Under the pieces are notes generated by a model. The model was not told the DNA's origin. It searched no databases and worked only from the letters and a program-made list of their open reading frames with translations. From Balneolia bacterium (GTDB taxonomy: Bacteria; Bacteroidota; Rhodothermia; Balneolales; Cyclonatronaceae): a DNA stretch of 19,928 nucleotides. The translations under genes and the position numbers were made by a program. The DNA lies in assembly GCA_003566395.1 (NCBI GenBank), contig PXDL01000509.1, positions 1 through 19,928 on the forward strand. The letters are read 5' to 3'. This document shows positions 1 to 6,821 of the stretch, piece after piece. Positions within the stretch are counted from its first letter, which is position 1. Every line of letters begins with the position of its first letter.

Positions 1-83
1 CAAGACTTGCAAGCGGGGTCTATCTGTACCGTCTGCAGGCCGGCAGTTACGTTCAGGTGCGAAAAATGACGCTTATAAAATAA
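1..83 (+). CDS. Type IX secretion C-terminal sorting domain, 3' end of a secreted protein (partial)
   Basis: A reading frame open from base 3 runs 26 codons to TAA at 81-83; the gene begins outside the window. The residues show the pattern GVYLYRLQAG, then a basic and hydrophobic tail ending VRKMTLIK. This is the usual end of the type A sorting domain (Por_Secre_tail, TIGR04183 type) that carries proteins across the outer membrane through the type IX (Por) system and is then cleaved off. The cargo domain is not visible, so the activity is unknown; typical cargoes are adhesins, proteases and glycan-active enzymes. The presence of this domain is the best single clue to the host lineage. The call rests on the C-terminal pattern and the correctly placed stop alone. 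Confidence 0.8.
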   Translation, partial: RLASGVYLYRLQAGSYVQVRKMTLIK

Positions 84-150
84 TACATAACGCGGCTTTA
101 TTGCCGAATTCAAACACCATCATAACAAAAAGTAATAACAGGTAATCATT

Positions 151-324
151 ATGCGGAATCTACATTCATCCAAGTCCGGTACAGGCAAACACCCATACAC
201 TCCGCCGGCGATAGAACACATTCGCATCGACAATACAATCTCGGTCGTGCTTATGTCGGTGCCCGACACCAGCGGAACGCAGGGTGAGCCGCCGGGACTT
301 CCGGACGGGCCGATACAGGGGTAA
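151..324 (+). CDS. Short Pro/Gly-rich peptide of unknown function (57 aa)
   Basis: The frame runs from ATG at 151 to TAA at 322-324, 67 bases after the T9SS gene stop and 27 bases before a strong terminator, which supports it as a real transcription unit end. The N-terminal third is polar and basic. The middle reads YTPPAIEHIRIDNTISVVLM (residues 16-35), which resembles short peptides common in Bacteroidota genomes in which a Y/P-x-I-x-x-I-x-[LI]-D-N-x-I-S block is followed by a Pro-rich tail. The last 20 residues are rich in Gly, Pro, Asp and Glu. There is no signal peptide, Cys or membrane segment. The function is not known to me. Superficially it also resembles a RiPP precursor (see findings). 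No Shine-Dalgarno is evident. Confidence 0.55.
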   Translation: MRNLHSSKSGTGKHPYTPPAIEHIRIDNTISVVLMSVPDTSGTQGEPPGLPDGPIQG

Positions 325-351
325 GCTCCGGTCAATGCACGATTTTAACCG

Positions 352-385
352 GCCTTCGGGTATGCGTATCCGGAGGCTTTTTTTT
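352..385 (+). terminator. Rho-independent terminator after the 57-aa peptide gene
   Basis: The left arm 352-362 and right arm 367-377 form an 11-bp stem with two G-T pairs around the tetraloop TGCG, followed directly by eight T residues (378-385). It ends the leftward group (T9SS gene and short peptide). It also separates that group from the oppositely oriented exporter gene. On the minus strand no comparable T run follows the hairpin. Confidence 0.85.
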
Positions 386-412
386 ACCGGGAACCAAAAG
401 GAGCAACCCTTA

Positions 413-1168
413 TCAAACTCGTATTCCGAATCCGTGCAGTAGAATCAACCTTAGACCTGCATAGATTACCAGAATTGCTGTTAACCCGCCGATGATCCGT
501 AAATCAAGCTTCCTGCTCGAAAGCCAGGAACCGAGGCTTCCACCCAGAATCACGGAAAAGGCGAGTTGAAGCATCAATTCCGCGTCGATACGGAATGAAC
601 CCGATACGGCAATTCCGGCAAGCCCGGACAGGGAGTTGGCCAGAATATAGACCGAGGCCAGAGATGCAATAGTCCGGGGGTTGGCCCAGTTCATCATGTT
701 GAGCAGCGGAGATAAAAAAATACCGCCCCCGATTCCGGAAATACCGGAAAGCAATCCGACTCCACCACCAAGCGAAAGTTTACGTGGGATGCTGAACTTT
801 TCCGACTTTAGCTGAAGCCGAACAATTTTGAGTATCAGCGACGCTCCCGACAGCAAAAGAGCCGAACCAAGGATCAGGAAAAAGGCCTGCCGGGTAAAGG
901 GTAATTGCGCTCCCAGAAAAGCCATCGGGATGCCCGAAATCAGAAACGGCCAAAACCGCTTCAGGTCGAATACATGGTCACGGATATAGAAAAGCGTACC
1001 GATGGAAACCACGCATACATTGAGGAGCAGTGCAGTGGTTCTGATTTCAAAAAAATCGACGATAAACAGACTGAGTACGGCCAGATAGCTGGAACCGCCT
1101 CCGAAACCTACCGAACTGTAAAACAGGGCTATGAGAAAAAAAATTACAGGGAGTAATTCAGCGGGCAT
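413..1168 (-). CDS. Sulfite exporter TauE/SafE (TSUP/DUF81) family membrane protein
   Basis: This 251-residue protein is almost wholly hydrophobic, with about eight predicted membrane segments in two repeats. The repeats carry the two Gly-rich TSUP signatures: GFGGGSSYLAV near residues 21-31 and GGGVGLLSGISGIGGGIFL near 134-152. Length matches the family's 240-270 residues. TSUP proteins are inner-membrane carriers for small sulfur-containing or organic anions such as sulfite, sulfoacetate and taurine-derived anions; the substrate cannot be read from sequence. ATG at 1168 lies directly before the first membrane segment. The gene is alone on its strand, converges on the terminator at 352-385 and diverges from the GH65 gene; neither neighbour indicates a substrate. 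Confidence 0.88.
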   Translation of the reverse strand: MPAELLPVIFFLIALFYSSVGFGGGSSYLAVLSLFIVDFFEIRTTALLLNVCVVSIGTLFYIRDHVFDLKRFWPFLISGIPMAFLGAQLPFTRQAFFLILGSALLLSGASLILKIVRLQLKSEKFSIPRKLSLGGGVGLLSGISGIGGGIFLSPLLNMMNWANPRTIASLASVYILANSLSGLAGIAVSGSFRIDAELMLQLAFSVILGGSLGSWLSSRKLDLRIIGGLTAILVIYAGLRLILLHGFGIRV

Positions 1169-1328
1169 GCAGTCGGGTCAGGATTTTTTTCGAATTCATA
1201 GTTTCGGCAATGTAAGCCGATATTTCGAAAATTTAAATAAATGCGTCTATAATCAGTTGAAACAACGCTAAAAGCTTCTTACCATACCGAACGTATTCGA
1301 CTGATATAAACTCACTAAAAATGTTGCT
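1169..1328. promoter_or_regulatory. Divergent intergenic region between exporter and GH65 genes
   Basis: These 160 AT-rich bases must hold promoters for both genes. On the plus strand TATAAT at 1248-1253 is a perfect sigma70-type -10 hexamer about 75 bases before the GH65 start, but no good -35 hexamer lies at the right distance. No Bacteroidota-type TAnnTTTG element is seen. A small CGGC/GCCG inverted repeat lies at about 1205-1219. No operator can be named. Confidence 0.3.
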
Positions 1329-3365
1329 ATGAAAACGACCACTCTATGTTTATCGCTGTTATTGTTGTTTTTGTTTGATGGGTACACGGTCAATGCTCAG
1401 GAAGCCGGCTGGGTTGTTGAAGCCGAAGAGATAGACCCGAATAACTATTTCGGGGTTACGGTTGCAAACGGAATGGTAGGCCTTGTTTCTTCGCCCGAGC
1501 CGCTAAAGGTTAGCGATACGGTATTGAACGGCGTCTATGATTTTTACGGACGCGGAAGAGTGTCCAATATTCTGCGGGGCTTTAATTTTGCAGGAATGAA
1601 TCTTGATGTGGACGGTACCCGCATCAACAGCCGTAATATTTCCGGAATGACACAGCGGCTCAATATGAAGGAATCATGGATTGAAACCTCGTTCAATTAT
1701 GAAGGAAAAGCGGAAATAACCTACAGAGTGCGTGCGCTACGTCATCTGCCTTTTACAAGTTTGATTGAAATGGAGATTCGCGCCCTTGAACCCATCACCG
1801 TAAAACCGGCAAGCGTTATTGAAGCACCGGATCACCTCAGGGATGTGCGCAATTTTTATTCGGTGATCGATCGTCCTCATGTGCAGATACCCTTGATGTC
1901 TTCGGTGGCCGAGAGCCCCACGGGAAAACATACGATTGCTGTTTCCAACAGTTTTCTGTTTGAAGAAAGCGAAATGCCGAAATACATTCATGAAGACTGG
2001 GACCATAACATGCATCTGGTTCATCATACTAAAACGCTTCAGGCCGGGGAAAGCTACCGCTTCACGATAGTCAGCTCTACGGTTTCCACGGCTCATTTTG
2101 AGGATCCGTTTGGTGCTGCGGAGCGCCTCAGTGTGTATGCCATGCTGGAAGGGCGCGACCGCCTGCTGATGCGCCATGAGCAGGAGTGGGAGAAGCTATG
2201 GGAAAGCGATATCATCATAGAAGGGAATCAGCAGGATCAGCTGGATGTTCGCATGGGGCTGTATCATCTTTATTCGTTCGTAAGGGAGGGCTCGCGCATG
2301 AGCCTGTCACCTATGGGATTATCCGGGCTGGGATATAACGGCCACGTATTCTGGGATACGGAAATCTGGATGTACCCACCACTGCTTTTAATGCAGCCGG
2401 AGCTGGCCCGTTCAATTATCGACTACCGTACCGATCGGCTTGAGCCGGCCCGGCAAAAGGCTTTCGCTCATGGCTATGACGGGGCCATGTTTCCGTGGGA
2501 ATCCAACGATTCGGGACAGGAAGCCACGCCGGTATGGGCGTTAACAGGTCCGTTTCAGCATCATATAACCGCTGTGGTCGGTATCGCTTTCTGGAATTAT
2601 TTCCAGCTTACCCGCGATCTTGACTGGCTGGAATCCGACGGGTTTCCCGTACTTGAGGCGGTAGCCGAATTCTGGGTGAGCCGGGTTGAAGAAAACGATT
2701 CGGGCGAATACGACATCATAAACGTAGTGGCGGCTGATGAACATGCCGAAAATGTGGATAATAATGCTTTTACCAACGCCACGGCCATCATCGCCCTTCG
2801 CTCGGCCGCTAAAGCCGCACGCGCCCTGAATCAGGAGCCGGATCCGCAGTGGGAACATATTGCTGATAATATTCCGATTCTGGAATTCCCGGACGGCACC
2901 ACCCGGGAGCATGCTACCTACGAAGGGGAAATGATCAAACAGGCCGATGTGAACCTGCTAAGCTATCCGCTCGGGCTGATTGATGATCCGGAGCTGATGC
3001 GGAAAAACCTGGATTATTATAAGCAGCGCGTAGATCCTCAGGGACCGGCCATGACCCACAGCGTTTATTCGGTCATCAGCAGCAGGCTGGGCGATGCCGG
3101 GGAAGCATACACCTTATTTGATCAGGGCTTTCGGCCCAACAAACTGCCGCCGTTCGGAGTAATTGCGGAAACGGCAGGTGGCACAAATCCTTACTTTATT
3201 ACCGGTGCGGGCGGCATGCTTCAGTCTGTTCTGGCCGGTTTCGGCGGAATAGAACTAACCGACAACGGCATCAGACAAGTCGAAACCGCATTACCGGCAA
3301 ACTGGCGGTCCCTCACCATCACCGGGGTCGGCAAAGACGGGATTACCATCACCAAAACAAGATGA
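1329..3365 (+). CDS. Exported GH65 glycoside hydrolase, alpha-glucosidase type (possibly kojibiose hydrolase)
   Basis: This 678-residue protein has a Sec signal peptide (residues 1-23, cleavage VNA|Q). It then has the GH65 N-terminal beta-sandwich and an (alpha/alpha)6 barrel with the substrate-site block GYNGHVFWDTEIWMYPP (about residues 336-352). The barrel carries ADEHAENVDNNAFTNA, in which Glu471 is the family's general acid. Glu614, in VIAETAGGTNPY, sits where inverting GH65 hydrolases hold the general base; phosphorylases have a phosphate loop there. I therefore infer hydrolysis of an alpha-glucoside in the periplasm. Bacterial kojibiose (alpha-1,2-glucobiose) hydrolases from Bacteroidota have this length and export signal; acid trehalase-like or glucosylgalactose-directed activity is also possible. 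There is no C-terminal sorting domain. The gene is monocistronic, with a terminator 18 bases after the stop. Confidence 0.9.
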   Translation: MKTTTLCLSLLLLFLFDGYTVNAQEAGWVVEAEEIDPNNYFGVTVANGMVGLVSSPEPLKVSDTVLNGVYDFYGRGRVSNILRGFNFAGMNLDVDGTRINSRNISGMTQRLNMKESWIETSFNYEGKAEITYRVRALRHLPFTSLIEMEIRALEPITVKPASVIEAPDHLRDVRNFYSVIDRPHVQIPLMSSVAESPTGKHTIAVSNSFLFEESEMPKYIHEDWDHNMHLVHHTKTLQAGESYRFTIVSSTVSTAHFEDPFGAAERLSVYAMLEGRDRLLMRHEQEWEKLWESDIIIEGNQQDQLDVRMGLYHLYSFVREGSRMSLSPMGLSGLGYNGHVFWDTEIWMYPPLLLMQPELARSIIDYRTDRLEPARQKAFAHGYDGAMFPWESNDSGQEATPVWALTGPFQHHITAVVGIAFWNYFQLTRDLDWLESDGFPVLEAVAEFWVSRVEENDSGEYDIINVVAADEHAENVDNNAFTNATAIIALRSAAKAARALNQEPDPQWEHIADNIPILEFPDGTTREHATYEGEMIKQADVNLLSYPLGLIDDPELMRKNLDYYKQRVDPQGPAMTHSVYSVISSRLGDAGEAYTLFDQGFRPNKLPPFGVIAETAGGTNPYFITGAGGMLQSVLAGFGGIELTDNGIRQVETALPANWRSLTITGVGKDGITITKTR

Positions 3366-3383
3366 TGAACTTCTGAATCGATT

Positions 3384-3437
3384 TATACTTGCGGAGGGTG
3401 GAACAGCCCTCCGCAGGTATAGGTGGATTTTATTTTT
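3384..3437 (+). terminator. Terminator hairpin after the GH65 gene
   Basis: The arms 3384-3398 and 3407-3421 form a 15-bp stem with one T-G pair and an 8-base loop. The T-rich stretch GGATTTTATTTTT follows a few bases later (3425-3437). The stem begins 18 bases after the GH65 stop. The T run is slightly displaced, so termination may be imperfect, but the stem is among the strongest in the window. Confidence 0.75.
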
Positions 3438-3758
3438 CCAGAATTCAGATAAAAACAAGCTCCAAATCGACGGGCCGGTCGATAAAAGCCGGAGAAATGA
3501 TTCATTGGTTACAAATATAGAGTAGGTAAGACCCAACCATTCAGGTTTACTTTTGTGTACCACAAAAAACAGACTACTGTCTTTGCGTACCATATTGTTG
3601 TATATATGGGGCGCAAGACATCTTGTTAACCATAGATGGAACACAAATGAAGCCGAACGACCCGCAAGAACTGCTATTCCAAATGCAGGATGTATTTCGA
3701 AATACTCAGGCACCCGAAGAAATCTGTTTTGTGAAATGCTTCACTACACTTATGCGAG
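3438..3758. other. Intergenic stretch with no convincing gene
   Basis: I see no recognisable gene here. The only frame worth mentioning is a 60-codon plus-strand frame from ATG at 3647, which runs into the next gene in another register and resembles nothing I know. TACTTTTG at 3548-3555 fits the Bacteroidota -7 element TAnnTTTG, but no TTTG lies about 20 bases upstream of it, so a promoter here is only a possibility. The stretch could be the eroded remains of an older gene. Confidence 0.4.
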
Positions 3759-4199
3759 ATGATAAAATCAAGACCCATACATCCGGATTTTCATTTTTTC
3801 CTGGACCTGAAAGATCAGGAATTAATTGAGCTGTTTAGTGATTTGCGCCGGTATATTCTGGAACTGCATCCCGACAGCAACGAGCTTCTGTATCATACAC
3901 ACGCCCTGACGGCCGTATTTTCCATTTCTGAAAAGCTGTCAGACGCATTCTGTATGCTGCCTGTTTACACAAATCATGTAAACCTGGGCTTTAACAAGGG
4001 CACCCTTTTAGAAGATCCGAACAATCTGTTAACAGGGACCGGAAAGCTAATAAGGCATATAGACGTAAAGAAGCCTGAAGACTACCGAAACCCCAAAGTA
4101 AAAGCATTGATTAAAGAGGCATACGACTTCGCCGTTCAAGACATGGACAAGCCCACTAAATCAAGCGGCAAGACTATCTCGAAAATCAAGAAAAAATAG
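3759..4199 (+). CDS. DUF1801 domain protein
   Basis: This 146-residue soluble protein matches the DUF1801 (YdhG-like) pattern. An N-terminal helix pair (DLRRYILELHPD) is followed by a short beta region and the signature block YTNHVNLGFNKGTLLEDP (about 70-87), then LLTGTGKLIRHIDVK (about 90-104). A basic C-terminal tail is rich in Lys and Ser. Family members are small cytoplasmic alpha/beta proteins of no firmly assigned function. ATG at 3759 is the only ATG near the front; an in-frame TGA at 3732-3734 rules out a longer form. It has no clear operon partner: the gene upstream is terminated and the one downstream is convergent. Confidence 0.82.
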   Translation: MIKSRPIHPDFHFFLDLKDQELIELFSDLRRYILELHPDSNELLYHTHALTAVFSISEKLSDAFCMLPVYTNHVNLGFNKGTLLEDPNNLLTGTGKLIRHIDVKKPEDYRNPKVKALIKEAYDFAVQDMDKPTKSSGKTISKIKKK

Positions 4200-4280
4200 A
4201 TGGGCTTTTATAGAACAGCGGATTACCTAAAGAGCCTTGGTGAAAAGAAGCCATGAGCTTACGCCCGTTCTGTTCATATT

Positions 4281-4447
4281 TGATTCCGGCATGACAGGGA
4301 AGCGATAGATAGTTGAGAAGCAGATAGTTTGTTCTTTTCTAAAAGCGGCTTTGGAGTAGTTGTGTTTTATGTCCCGTTCCATAAACTCGGGGGCCTGGAT
4401 GGTATAAACGGGAGCATTCATATCTGCAATAAGTATGATTCCGGCAT
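4281..4447. repeat. 12-bp direct repeat in a gene-free interval
   Basis: TGATTCCGGCAT occurs at 4281-4292 and again at 4436-4447, within the 290-base convergent interval 4200-4489 between the DUF1801 and SDR genes. No convincing gene lies between the copies; a 64-codon minus-strand frame (4227-4421) resembles nothing known. Direct repeats of this size can be left by a transposition or slipped-strand deletion, but no element ends are seen. Confidence 0.35.
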
Positions 4448-4489
4448 TTTTTTACCTAAGTCGAATAAGTTCCAGATCTGTTCCCCGGA

Positions 4490-5479
4490 TTACTCCGTAT
4501 AAAATGGCTCATGGTCGGGGTGGTGTTCCTTGAATTCGTACGTTAGTGTGCGGCTCAGGCCTTCTTCAATCGTAAAAGGAGGCACAAAGCCGGTCTCGGT
4601 TATAGAGGTGTCAAACTGTGTGGTAGCACAGAATTTCTTTATACGGATGCTGCTTATCGGAAAGGTTTTCCCCGTAATCAGAGAAAGCACATCATAAAAC
4701 AAGCCTACGGCATAGCCGGCCGCGTACGGAATGCGAAGATTGTTTTTGGGGCTGATATTCAGTTCGGTCCGTACCCTGGAAACCAGGGTTTCCATATCCA
4801 TATCGGGCTTATCTACAAAATTATAGAGATAATATCCCGGGGAAAAGTTATCGGCCGCAAAATCAAGAAATGCCGCCACATTCTCCACATACGCCATAGA
4901 CTTTTTGTTTTTCCCACTGCCAACCATATAAAATTTCCCGGAAGCGATATACTCCAACAGATTATAGACATTGCCCCTGTTCTGCTTGCCGAAGACTACG
5001 GTAGGACGGATAACAACAAGGGTCCGGTTTTCCGGGTCTTCTTCATACCAGCTGCGGTAAATCTTTTCAGCGGCCCACTTGGTGCGGCCGTAATCGTTAA
5101 AGTAGTTGATCTTTCCGGCTTCACCAGTATTGGGTGGGGCAAATCCGTACACTGCAACAGAGCTGGTAAAGATGATTGTTTTGCAGTTTCGCACCCTGGC
5201 AGCATTACACACATGGCGCGCGCCGTCCACATTGTTTTCGTCGTAAAGAGACCTTGGTCTAACATCGTCGCGGTGTACTGCGGCCAAATTCACGATAACC
5301 GAGCCTTCGGAGATGAGATGTGTGAAGGTATCAGGATAGCGAATATCTGCTTGCAGGGTCTTTTCGGGCCAAACCCGGCTTTCAACCCGGTCGATGATGA
5401 TAAAATCTTTACCCGCCTGATTCAGTTTGTTTGCAAGGTTGGTGCCAATAAAACCGGATCCACCGATTACCGTAATCAT
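4490..5479 (-). CDS. NAD-dependent sugar-nucleotide epimerase/dehydratase (extended SDR)
   Basis: This 329-residue protein has the extended short-chain dehydrogenase fold. The N-terminal Rossmann motif is GGSGFIG (6-12) with acidic Asp30 after the second strand, as expected for NAD. NLAAVH follows (64-69), then TSSVAVYG (105-112), catalytic Tyr130 and Lys134 in YGRTK, and the substrate-side RPTVVFG (158-164). Family members act on nucleotide sugars as 4-epimerases, dehydratases or reductases; the exact reaction cannot be told. Its position next to glycosyltransferases suggests it makes or modifies a donor sugar for the polysaccharide. It is transcribed divergently from the adjoining glycosyltransferase, so the 187-base gap 5480-5666 should hold both promoters. 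Confidence 0.85.
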   Translation of the reverse strand: MITVIGGSGFIGTNLANKLNQAGKDFIIIDRVESRVWPEKTLQADIRYPDTFTHLISEGSVIVNLAAVHRDDVRPRSLYDENNVDGARHVCNAARVRNCKTIIFTSSVAVYGFAPPNTGEAGKINYFNDYGRTKWAAEKIYRSWYEEDPENRTLVVIRPTVVFGKQNRGNVYNLLEYIASGKFYMVGSGKNKKSMAYVENVAAFLDFAADNFSPGYYLYNFVDKPDMDMETLVSRVRTELNISPKNNLRIPYAAGYAVGLFYDVLSLITGKTFPISSIRIKKFCATTQFDTSITETGFVPPFTIEEGLSRTLTYEFKEHHPDHEPFYTE

Positions 5480-5643
5480 TTATAAGAAAGCTGAATCATG
5501 TAAGAAAAGTCCTTAATTCTCTTCAAACTGCGAAAATATTTATATCCCCTGTGTGATGCAACTTATCTCTTCTTCTGATGCAGATTTTGCCGGTTAAAGT
5601 CGTTATTTTCTTATTCGCATTTTTTTACCAAAATAAGCAGCAC

Positions 5644-5668
5644 GCCGGAACCCGTCCGGTATTTTTTT
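5644..5668 (+). promoter_or_regulatory. Hairpin plus T7 tract overlapping the start of the first glycosyltransferase
   Basis: The arms CCGGA (5645-5649) and TCCGG (5655-5659), plus a G-T pair, form a short stem followed by A and seven T residues (5662-5668). The T run continues straight into the TTG start codon at 5667. The shape is that of a weak intrinsic terminator or attenuator in the leader of the plus-strand capsule unit. With only 5-6 bp, the structure is marginal. Confidence 0.4.
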
Positions 5669-6821
5669 GCCCGACACCCTTATTTCACATATCAATTCAT
5701 ACCTGGTCAGTAGTTCGCTGCATGCAGAGCTGTTGAACGAACTGAGCAATTACGATGCGGTTCAGGATGTTTTTGTTCCGGCAGGCCGTACCGCTCACAT
5801 CGGGATGAAAGCCCCTGCTCCACATCCGAACGTGAGGGTTACCTATGAAAAATGCTTTAATACCGCCGACAAAGTGTTGTGGCCGAATAAAATCAGAAAG
5901 ATCCGGAATGCCTATTCACGGCATTCTGAAAATAGCCTGCCTAAACTGGTTCACGCACATTCGCTGATGGTAAATGGATTGGTGGCCCTGCTGAATTTTC
6001 GCAAGCGTAATATCCCCTATATAGTAAGCGTACGCTATACGGATGTGCATGTGTTTATGAAGAAATCGGCCATTTTCCGAAAGTTAGGATTTGCTATTCT
6101 CGAACGGGCTCAGCAGATTTTGTTTCTCTCCCCGGCTTATCTGAACTATCACATGCCCTCACTATTCACCGAAGCTCAATGCAATATTATCCGCAAAAAA
6201 AGCCACGTGATTCCCAACGGCATACATTTATTCTGGCTCGAAAACAAAAATGCTCAGGCAGGGCAAAAACCTGTACAGGATACCCGCAAGGTTCTGTTTG
6301 CGGGCACGTTGACGAAACGAAAAAACCCCATAGCGGTGCTAAATGCTTGCGATCTTCTCAACAATCGCGGCATTGCTACCGAACTGCATTTAGTGGGTGA
6401 AGGCCCGCTTCGGAGTACCCTTGAAAAGCAGGCCGGCCCAACCCCGGTGAAGCTGCACGGCTTTATATCTGATAAAGAAGAGATCAAACAGCTGTATCGT
6501 CAATCCGATGTGCTGGTGGTTCCCAGCTTCCGGGAAACCTTCGGATTGGTCTATGCCGAAGCGCTCTCACAGGGACTACCGGTGATCTATTCCCGGAACG
6601 AAGGTTTTGACGGGTTTTTTCCGGACGGCCATGTGGGCTACAGTGTTGATCCCGGGAACATCGAGGACATTGCAGATCGAATCCATGACTGCTTGATAGA
6701 ACATACCGATATAGCCGTCAGAGCCGTTCAAGAGTCAGCCCGTTTTAGTTGGGAGCAGATTGGTTCTCAGATTGCAGGCTGTTACGGCATCCAACGCCAT
6801 CACCATGAAACTATCAGATGA
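5667..6821 (+). CDS. Glycosyltransferase family 4 (GT-B fold)
   Basis: This 384-residue protein has the two Rossmann halves of GT4. The first, with LISHINSYLVSSSLHAELL near the N-terminus, binds the acceptor. The C-terminal half carries VLFAGTLTKRKNP (209-221), the hairpin HLVGEGPLR (241-249), and the donor-binding E-x7-E motif with Glu290 and Glu298 in FRETFGLVYAEAL. GT4 enzymes are retaining and transfer sugar from a nucleotide donor to a lipid-linked acceptor at the cytoplasmic membrane face. The frame has no ATG before Met47; an in-frame TAA at 5634 leaves TTG at 5667 as the best start, and it keeps the full N-terminal fold. A one-base indel in the preceding T7 run would join an upstream frame (ATG 5578), so a sequencing error should be considered. 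It overlaps the next gene by ATGA. Confidence 0.88.
   Translation: MPDTLISHINSYLVSSSLHAELLNELSNYDAVQDVFVPAGRTAHIGMKAPAPHPNVRVTYEKCFNTADKVLWPNKIRKIRNAYSRHSENSLPKLVHAHSLMVNGLVALLNFRKRNIPYIVSVRYTDVHVFMKKSAIFRKLGFAILERAQQILFLSPAYLNYHMPSLFTEAQCNIIRKKSHVIPNGIHLFWLENKNAQAGQKPVQDTRKVLFAGTLTKRKNPIAVLNACDLLNNRGIATELHLVGEGPLRSTLEKQAGPTPVKLHGFISDKEEIKQLYRQSDVLVVPSFRETFGLVYAEALSQGLPVIYSRNEGFDGFFPDGHVGYSVDPGNIEDIADRIHDCLIEHTDIAVRAVQESARFSWEQIGSQIAGCYGIQRHHHETIR

Noticed and set aside
120..335. 71-codon minus-strand frame over the short peptide gene
   Set aside because: The plus-strand frame has a Bacteroidota-type peptide pattern and a terminator in the right orientation; the antisense frame has neither.
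1737..2912. Minus-strand frames of 64-146 codons inside the GH65 gene
   Set aside because: They lie antisense to a gene with clear catalytic motifs across its whole length, and their sequences are low-quality and family-less.
3553..3829. Overlapping plus-strand frames (3553-3762, 3623-3829) before the DUF1801 gene
   Set aside because: They have no recognisable motif; the second overlaps the start of a well-supported gene in another register.
4227..4421. 64-codon minus-strand frame in the convergent gap
   Set aside because: No motif, no start signal and no similarity that I know; kept only as part of the gap description.
4490..5479. Naming the SDR as UDP-glucose 4-epimerase (galE)
   Set aside because: The fold and catalytic Tyr/Lys are clear, but nothing visible fixes the substrate or the reaction, so no symbol is given.
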